NCBI RefSeq assembly: GCF_030463565.1
Contig: NC_134676.1
Span: 808,501 to 872,500, forward strand
DNA: 64,000 bases
From: Pelecanus crispus
Taxonomy: Eukaryota > Chordata > Aves > Pelecaniformes > Pelecanidae
Reading direction: 5' to 3'
In this document: piece after piece, positions 59,871-64,000 of the stretch
Position numbering within the stretch: the first letter of the stretch is position 1
Layout of the letters: every line of letters starts with the position of its first letter
The notes under the pieces: model-generated
Databases searched by the model: none
Told to the model about the DNA's origin: nothing
The model's input: only the letters and a program-made list of their open reading frames with translations
Position numbers and translations under genes: made by a program

Positions 59871-60899
59871 GAACTTTGGCAAGTAATATGTGTGTGTGGG
59901 TTTTACATCAATAGCTATAAATAAAAATTTGAAAGCAATGTAATACTTGTCATTAAGATAAAGGACATCTATTGGCACAAATCATTGAGTAAAAACCCTT
60001 TAATGATAAAATAACATTCACTCTTTAGCTACTTTATTTGTCTGAAAACTCAGCTTACACTCAGTTCAACATATCACCTTCCACAAAGTTAAAAAATGAC
60101 ATAAAATGACATAATAAAATATACCTTAAATTTCATAATACAAGTACCTTGGCAAATTTTAGCAAGCTGGACCATCTACTGTTGGCCACAGTAGTGAACA
60201 TTGTCATCGTCTCACATACCCCTTGTTGCCTTTGGACTGAAAAATGCAGGTGAACTCAGCGTGTAGGTATTACAACAACTGCGTGTCGTCTGAGTAGTGT
60301 CTGGGCTCTGCTAGCATGAGTTGAGTCTGCCGAAACAAATATCGAGTCTGCTTATTGCGGAAGAACATATAAAGCTTTCTGGAAGATTAAACACTATTAC
60401 AATCATTAATTGTCTTACAAAAAAACCTATTTAAAATCCTTGTATCCGTTACCGTCTTTGGCAGATAAATAAGAAAAAAAAATAAACAGACTATATTACA
60501 AAGCTTTCATTATCACAATCTACCGTATAAGGCCAAATAAAAATATTTTTCTTTGCACTAATGAAAGCACATCTCTAATATACCCTTAATGACAGACAAT
60601 ATAAACACTCTACCGACGTTACTTCAGATGCCTCGTTAGAAGACTGCGACTTCCGTACTCCTATTCCCCAAGTGGCACTCTTCTACGCAGAGTAAAGTGT
60701 ATTTAGTAGTTGATTTGGCTTTATGTCCCGTATGATCGGTCAGTCAGGGTTACGCGAAGAGTCCGAAGCTGAACCCGGATAGAAAAGACAAAATCAATTT
60801 GCCAGTCCGCTAGCGGTACTGTAAAACCGGGGGTCTCGAGCGTGGCACCGGTTCCGGACACGAGGGGTAAATCAAAGGGGGTAGAAAACATTTTAAGAA

Positions 60900-61250
60900 A
60901 TCTGAACCCAGGGCGCAGGGTGGCGAGTGACGGGGCTGCCAGAGCCGGTGCTTGTGCTTGCTCCCGGCAGCAGCGCGGCAGCGGCGGCACAGGCAGGGGC
61001 GATGCAAAGGGTCTGGCTGTGCCGCCCGGACTGACGCCCCGCGACGGGATCGTCCGTCGCGACAGGCGACGGGGCTGGGAGAGTGCCGCCGCCCCCGCAC
61101 TCGCCTGCATCCTGCCGAGCGCCCGCCTCGTCGCGACAGGCGGGATGGCGGGCCTGGACAGGAGCCGCAGCCGGGCGAGGGAGGCAGCCGGGGCTCCCCA
61201 GCGCGCCCACCGTGACCGGTGCCCCGTGCCGTGCCCACGGGTCTGCCATA
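60900..61250. other. GC/CpG-rich block inside AT-rich sequence
   Basis: About 350 bases are densely CpG-rich, between AT-rich flanks on both sides. A 14-bp word, CGTCGCGACAGGCG, occurs twice, at 61055–61068 and 61129–61142. No exon or known repeat was recognised. Confidence 0.6.
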
Positions 61251-62157
61251 AAGCCAAAGGAACTCCTGCTCCTGGGAAAAAACGCACAGTTGGCTCCGTT
61301 TTGAGCAAGACGTGTGATTTTCAGTGGAACTGGCCGGGAAAAAGCTGCGAGTTGGCCAAACTTTTCCTCTTACAAAACTTTAATTTAACCGGAATTCAAT
61401 TTGAGCCCGCGTTTAAAACACGGCTAGATGAGAACTGATCTCGGTATCAGCACTGATCCGTACTTAGCCGTATGAGGCAAAACTGTGCATGTTTTCACAG
61501 CTTAAATGCGTACACAACTGCGCCACAACTGCTAACAGATAACAGGCTCCATGCATAAATAAATGCCATCAAACCAAAAGACCTATTTTCAAATTCAAAG
61601 GAAGAAGTTGCCATTAAGGACCACGATGCATCACACTGCTAAGGTTTTGCCTCATGCATAAAAATGGTAGCGCTGATTGGCAGTTGCTAATTATAATACT
61701 ACACCGTCACACAGAACAATTAGCTGTTCAGACCAAGTAGCACAAATGTAGAAAATAATCTTTTTTTTCTTTTTTTTTTTTTTTTTTTCAACAGAGCAAA
61801 TTAACACAGATTGTTTCTTCAGCAAAATATGAAACTGTAAACTTTGGGCTCATTCTGCAACTTTTCCCTAATCCATAATAAACAAAAAAACCCAACGGGA
61901 AGAAAGACTGACGTACATTTTTAAGCGCACCTTTTCCGTCTATTACAAAAGCACAACCTAAAACGTATAAAGCTCTTTTTTTTTTTTTTTTTAAATCACA
62001 GTTACCAAAAAGAAACAGTGAATAATTTATTACATACGCTATAATAACATTACTCTAAAGAACTATTCTCTATGAGGTATATCTGAGAAAATTCGGTAAG
62101 GGATTGCACGGTCTGCGTTGCCAACATGCCGAGTTTTATATTAAAGCTTTGGAACCA

Positions 62158-62332
62158 TGAAGAAGTAGAGAAGGAGAAGGAGAAGGAGAAGGAGAAGGAG
62201 AAGGAGAAGGAGAAGGAGAAGGAGAAGAAGGAGGAGGAGGAGGAGGAAGAGGAGGAGGAGGAGGAGAAGGAGGAGGAGAGGGAGAAAGGAGGAGGAGGAG
62301 GAGGAGGAGAAGGAGAAGAGGCAGGAGAGGAG
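62158..62332 (+). repeat. Long GA-rich (GGAGAA)n/(GGA)n tract
   Basis: About 175 bases consist almost only of G and A: roughly nine GGAGAA hexamers (62168–62226) and then irregular GGA runs. The Glu/Lys-rich and Ser/Phe-rich open frames over it are artefacts. On the minus strand it is an uninterrupted polypyrimidine tract. Confidence 0.95.
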
Positions 62333-63080
62333 CCTTTGGTATTATTAGGAGTTTTGTTCTTTGCAGGGCTGCATTGCAAAGCACCACAGTACAAAAAGCC
62401 CACCAGGTACGATTCGGCGGCCCAGTTGAAGCTGAGGTATTCACAGGAAGAATAAAAAAAAGCACAGAGAGGTCTAGACTGGCAAAATCGTTGCTTTGGT
62501 TCAAGCAAGGCACTCGTCCCGTGGTAATGTCACACTTTGCAAGTGAAGCATGAGTCTGGTAAGAAACGCGATCGCTGCAGGGGACCCTGCCAGCTCTGGG
62601 GGTTTTCTGTGTCCAGCCTGCCGCCCGTCCGTGCTGCGCGGGGGGCGGCGGGGGGCGCGGCGGGAAGGGTTCACCTACCACAGGGACAGATCGTCTCCTC
62701 CACGCCCAGAAGGCATCCTGAGAATTATTATAGCTTTTTATTGAAGGAATATATATAGAGAGATATAAAAAGCACACTTGTCAAGTCCCTACCTTTTCCA
62801 ATACAGACTCAAAACCAAAAAGAAATGCAAAATAAGAGGCAACATGCAATTGAAGTGGAGCGTTTGTGTTGAGCTGTCGGGAATCTGCCTGCGTGCAGAT
62901 CTCTCAGGGCAAGGCTCCAGCCCCTGCAGCAGACGGCGGCGCGTCCCACGCTGGGACGCCGCTCACCCGGGCTGCGCGCTGACGCGGGGCCTCGCCAACG
63001 CAGGAGATGCTGCGCTGCGCTGAGCGTCGCCTGCCTTAGTTGTCATTAAATCAAGGCGTTGCACCCATGCGGGGCAGGTC

Positions 63081-63110
63081 CAGAGATAGAAACCAGAGAT
63101 AGAAACCAGC
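63081..63110 (+). repeat. Short tandem duplication
   Basis: Two adjacent copies of CAGAGATAGAAAC (period 14) lie within the putative ONECUT2 3'UTR. Confidence 0.8.
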
Positions 63111-64000
63111 TTTTCAGCTCAACCAAAAGTGCGCACCTGCAATCTGAAGGAGGGTTTTTTTTCCTCTTTTGAATTTACCTACCAGCCAGCGCTCACCCTC
63201 CTGCTGTTCCTGCAGCTCTGCTAATGGCAGGGCTGGGGGGCTCCGACCGAAAAGCTGAGCTTGTGTCTGAACGGCCCTGGGAAGCTGCGGAGGTCCGGAG
63301 CGGTGGGAAGAGCAAGCAGTGCCCAGGAGCGGATTCAGCTCATCGGAGCATTTGGTTCAGTTGTACGAACAGAATAAAACGTGCTAAAAGAAACAAATGC
63401 TAAAGGGCACCGCTAATTCCCCAAAGACAACCAACCAACTTTTAAGTAATCGCTTCGGAACGTAATACTAATGGAGCCTAATGTGGCTTTGTTTCATTGC
63501 TAACTTGAGAAAAACAATTAATTCATTTTCGTATGAAAACTGTAATTGCAAGCAGCACCACCACCACGTAAGCAGGAGGGAGCAGCCCCTGTATGCGCTG
63601 CGCACACCGGCTTCGCTGGAGGCGCCGCGAGCGCAGGCGGGCCAGGCAGATCCGGGCTCCGTCCGAGCAAAGGGCTCGCTGCTTGGTGTCTGGATGGCCA
63701 AAATCCGGAAGAATCCCCCTCCCCTCAGGCTAGCTGTCAGCAGTGGGCTCTGCTAGCACGGGGGGCCGCAGCCCAGCCCGTTAGATTGTGTTCAACCACG
63801 GCATTGCTTGAAAATAACAATTTCGACCGCTAATTTCTGCTGCTGATGCAAATGCACGCCCATAAATACTTAGGCAGGACTTCTGCGGCAGGCAGATCCT
63901 TTTCCCTTTCCCCAAGGAATCGGCTGACGGGCAAAGCCTGGATTCATCGCCAGGTCAACACAACCGCTCCATCCACCGGAATTTGGCGTGGGGAAGGACG

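Larger units (their letters stand above)
59840..64000 (-). other. ONECUT2: Putative distal 3'UTR of ONECUT2 (minus strand; coding part outside window)
   Basis: In mammals ONECUT2, a cut-homeodomain transcription factor with a 3'UTR of many kilobases, lies next to FECH in convergent orientation. Here that places its 3' end on the minus strand to the right of FECH. From about 59.85 kb the sequence turns AT-rich and stop-dense in all frames. Minus-strand AATAAA signals lie at 59865–59870 and 60034–60039. It also holds long T/A runs and one minus-strand CCAAAGA word (60455–60461) that would fit a miR-9 seed. No ONECUT2 coding exon is visible, so the call rests on synteny and composition only. It could instead be unrelated intergenic DNA or a non-coding RNA. 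Confidence 0.4.

Noticed and set aside
60721-61308. Frames of up to 198 codons on both strands over the GC-rich block
   Set aside because: They are composition artefacts: different frames and strands are all open, and none shows a domain.
62126-62777. Glu/Lys-rich and Ser/Phe-rich frames at 62.1–62.8 kb
   Set aside because: These are translations of the GA-rich tract; the sequence outside the repeat shows no coding character.

Overview
The window is vertebrate nuclear DNA, almost certainly from a bird. The evidence is GT–AG split genes with kilobase introns, CpG-island promoters, and several fragments of CR1 (the dominant avian non-LTR retrotransposon). There is also one solo endogenous-retrovirus LTR whose termini resemble an LTR type I know from neoavian genomes. 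No bacterial, viral or organellar gene set is present. The species cannot be named from sequence alone. The gene order (ATP8B1, NARS1, FECH) matches human 18q21.31, which in birds I believe lies on the Z chromosome (established synteny recalled, not tested).

Three protein-coding genes lie in the same + orientation. (1) 608–6087 holds the last six coding exons of ATP8B1, a P4-ATPase phospholipid flippase. It is cut by the left window edge, and its 3'UTR probably ends near 7.2 kb. (2) 8899–23009 holds NARS1, cytosolic asparaginyl-tRNA synthetase: 15 coding exons, 546 codons plus stop, complete. (3) 28753–44205 holds FECH, mitochondrial ferrochelatase: 11 coding exons, 409 codons plus stop from the preferred ATG, complete, with all four iron–sulfur cysteines and the catalytic His and Glu. 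Every exon boundary was placed by frame, splice signals and similarity to the human proteins. All joins are in phase with no internal stop or frameshift.

From about 44.2 to 59.8 kb no gene is recognised: there are small tandem and inverted repeats and a few AT-rich blocks that could be enhancers. From about 59.85 kb to the right edge the sequence is mostly AT-rich and stop-dense, with minus-strand poly(A) signals. By synteny this is best read as the distal 3'UTR of ONECUT2, converging on FECH, but no ONECUT2 coding sequence is in the window.

The three genes are neighbours by ancestry rather than by a shared pathway: membrane lipid asymmetry, Asn-tRNA charging, and the last step of haem synthesis. 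I found no undescribed gene system. The most notable structures are a 70-bp zero-loop near-perfect palindrome just upstream of the FECH start codon, a recurring 'double-tailed' CR1 structure (three full copies and one shortened), a GC–AG intron in ATP8B1, a CR1 copy between the NARS1 promoter and an upstream CpG-rich block, and a solo LTR with intact 5-bp target duplication 43 nt downstream of a NARS1 splice donor.
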